Assembly (NCBI GenBank): GCA_020720965.1
Contig: DYNS01000036.1
Coordinates: 1-13,295 of the forward strand
Origin: Anaerolinea sp.
GTDB taxonomy: Bacteria > Chloroflexota > Anaerolineae > Anaerolineales > Villigracilaceae
Direction of reading: 5' to 3'
DNA length: 13,295 nucleotides
The notes under the pieces were generated by a model. It was not told the DNA's origin. It saw nothing but the letters and a program-made list of their open reading frames with translations, and did no database searches. A program made the translations under genes and the position numbers. Numbering within the stretch: the first letter of the stretch is position 1; each line of letters begins with the position of its first letter. This document shows, one piece after another, positions 11,809-13,295 of this stretch.

Positions 11809-13295
11809 ATGTCTGAACCCCGCACCATCCGCGCCCCGCGTGGAACCGAACTGACCTGCAAAAACTGGCTGAGCGAAGCCGCCTACCGTATGATTCAGAA
11901 TAATCTCGACCCGGAAGTGGCTGAAAAGCCGGAAGAGTTGGTCGTGTACGGTGGGCGAGGCAAGGCCGCCCGCAGTTGGGAGGCATTTGACGCAATTCTC
12001 GATACTTTGAAGAACCTGGAAGAGGATGAGACTCTGCTGGTGCAATCTGGTAAGCCGGTTGTTGTTTTTAAGAGCCACAAAGACGCACCCAAGGTGCTCA
12101 TTGCCAACTCTAACCTGGTGCCGCATTGGGCAACCTGGGAGCATTTTGACGAACTCGCCCAAAAAGGGCTGATGATGTACGGGCAGATGACCGCCGGAAG
12201 TTGGATTTACATTGGCACTCAGGGCATTTTGCAAGGAACCTACGAGACTTTTGGGGCGCTGGCAAAACTAAAAGGTTGGGGGTCTTTGCGGGGCAGGTTT
12301 GTTCTCACTGCCGGTTTGGGCGGCATGGGCGGGGCGCAGCCCCTTTCCATCACCATGAATGAGGGGGTGGGGCTGATTGTGGAAGTGGATAAGGACCGCG
12401 CCGAGCGCCGCCGCGCCATCGGCTACGTGGATACGGTGGTGGACACCCTGGAAGAAGCCATGACCCTGGTGGAAGAAGCCCTGCGGGAACAGAGACCGCT
12501 TTCGGTGGGGCTGGTGGGCAACGCCGCCGAAATCTACCCGGAGCTGCTAACGAGGGGAATTATCCCAGACGTTGTGACCGACCAGACTTCGGCGCATGAA
12601 GCCTTGTATTACGTTCCCGCCGGGCTAACGGTGGAAGCCGCCAATCAAATGCGGGGCAGCGACCCGGAAACCTACAAGAAAATGGCAATGGAATCGATGG
12701 CAAAGCACGTCCGCGCCATGTTGGGCTTTCAGCAAGCCGGGGCAGAGGTCTTCGACTACGGCAACAACATCCGTCAGCAAGCCTATAACTACGGCGTAAC
12801 GGATGCCTTCGAGTTCCCCGGCTTTGTGCCAGCCTACATCCGCCCTCTGTTTTGCGAGGGCAAGGGACCTTTCCGCTGGGTGGCGCTCTCTGGCGACCCG
12901 CAGGATATTTACACAACCGACCAGGCGCTGCTGGAACTCTTCCCGGAGGACGAGCATCTGCATCGCTGGCTGCAAATGGCACAGGAGAAGGTTCCGTTTC
13001 AGGGGCTTCCGGCGCGGATTTGCTGGCTGGGCTACGGCGAGAGGGTGAAAGCCGGGCTAAAATTTAACGAATTGGTGGCAAGCGGCAAAATCAAAGCCCC
13101 CATCGTCATCGGGCGCGACCATCTGGATAGCGGCTCGGTTGCCAGCCCCAACCGCGAAACCGAAGCCATGCGGGATGGCTCGGATGCGGTGAGCGATTGG
13201 GCAATTCTCAACGCGCTGATTAACGCCGTTGGCGGGGCAACCTGGGTGTCCTTCCATCACGGCGGCGGCGTGGGAATGGGCTACAGTCAGCACGC
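11809..13295 (+). CDS. hutU: urocanate hydratase (urocanase), 3' end outside the window
   Basis: This frame stays open from ATG 11809 to the window edge, giving 495 complete codons of a family usually ~550-560 long. The enzyme adds water to urocanate to give 4-imidazolone-5-propanoate, the second step of histidine breakdown, using tightly bound NAD+ as an electrophile. Family blocks are YGGRGKAARSW (from residue 47), TAGSWIYIGTQGI, the NAD-binding GLGGMGGAQP (169-178), LPARICWLGYG with Cys405, which corresponds to Cys410 of the Pseudomonas putida enzyme, RDHLDSGSVASPNRETE, and GGGVGMGYSQHA at the edge. A strong AGGAGG (11796-11801) lies 7 nt before the start. No other hut gene is visible here; hutH or hutI could lie further right. 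The reading frame is intact as far as it can be seen. Confidence 0.96.
   Translation, partial: MSEPRTIRAPRGTELTCKNWLSEAAYRMIQNNLDPEVAEKPEELVVYGGRGKAARSWEAFDAILDTLKNLEEDETLLVQSGKPVVVFKSHKDAPKVLIANSNLVPHWATWEHFDELAQKGLMMYGQMTAGSWIYIGTQGILQGTYETFGALAKLKGWGSLRGRFVLTAGLGGMGGAQPLSITMNEGVGLIVEVDKDRAERRRAIGYVDTVVDTLEEAMTLVEEALREQRPLSVGLVGNAAEIYPELLTRGIIPDVVTDQTSAHEALYYVPAGLTVEAANQMRGSDPETYKKMAMESMAKHVRAMLGFQQAGAEVFDYGNNIRQQAYNYGVTDAFEFPGFVPAYIRPLFCEGKGPFRWVALSGDPQDIYTTDQALLELFPEDEHLHRWLQMAQEKVPFQGLPARICWLGYGERVKAGLKFNELVASGKIKAPIVIGRDHLDSGSVASPNRETEAMRDGSDAVSDWAILNALINAVGGATWVSFHHGGGVGMGYSQH

Noticed and set aside
11705..11995. 97-residue N-terminal extension of thymidylate kinase
   Set aside because: The extension overlaps hutU and the tmk promoter and has no family similarity; the P-loop starts seven residues after the chosen ATG, which has AGGAG upstream.

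Overview
The window looks like chromosomal DNA of a Gram-type-atypical bacterium, most likely a Chloroflexota member of the Anaerolineae type. This is an inference from the style of the 16S rRNA 5' end, from the tandem Ser/Thr kinases carrying TolB-like propellers, and from the mixed gene set; no database comparison was possible. Gene content is mostly housekeeping plus signalling. Nothing points to a prophage, transposon, CRISPR array or integrated element.

Layout from left to right. The first ~322 bases are the 5' end of a 16S rRNA gene on the minus strand. Upstream of it (323-878) lies a gene-free control region with four stacked sigma70-type promoters, a boxA-like element and several hairpins, all reading toward the 16S. 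Next comes a GAF-PAS-class III nucleotide cyclase on the minus strand (879-2585), divergent from a PAP2-family membrane phosphatase (2699-3691, plus). Two paralogous transmembrane Ser/Thr protein kinases follow in tandem (3777-5885 and 5973-8060, plus), separated by a strong terminator. An 18-bp-stem bidirectional terminator divides the second kinase from 6-phosphofructokinase (8128-9252, minus). Phosphofructokinase is divergent from peptide chain release factor 3 (9402-11015, plus), which converges on thymidylate kinase (11081-11704, minus). The last gene, urocanate hydratase (11809 onward, plus), runs off the right edge still open.

The genes do not form one pathway. Most are single transcription units with their own promoter-like -10 element, and orientation changes often. 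The coherent themes are ribosome supply (rrn promoters, RF3), signalling (cyclase and two receptor-like kinases), and basic metabolism (glycolysis, dTTP synthesis, histidine breakdown). The most interesting items are the quadruple rrn promoter array with three perfect consensus members, the kinase pair with predicted six-bladed external propellers and a shared cysteine pair, the 12-bp inverted repeat bracketing the phosphofructokinase -10 element, and the mixed Gly/Lys donor-site signature of that phosphofructokinase. I did not find convincing evidence for a wholly undescribed system.
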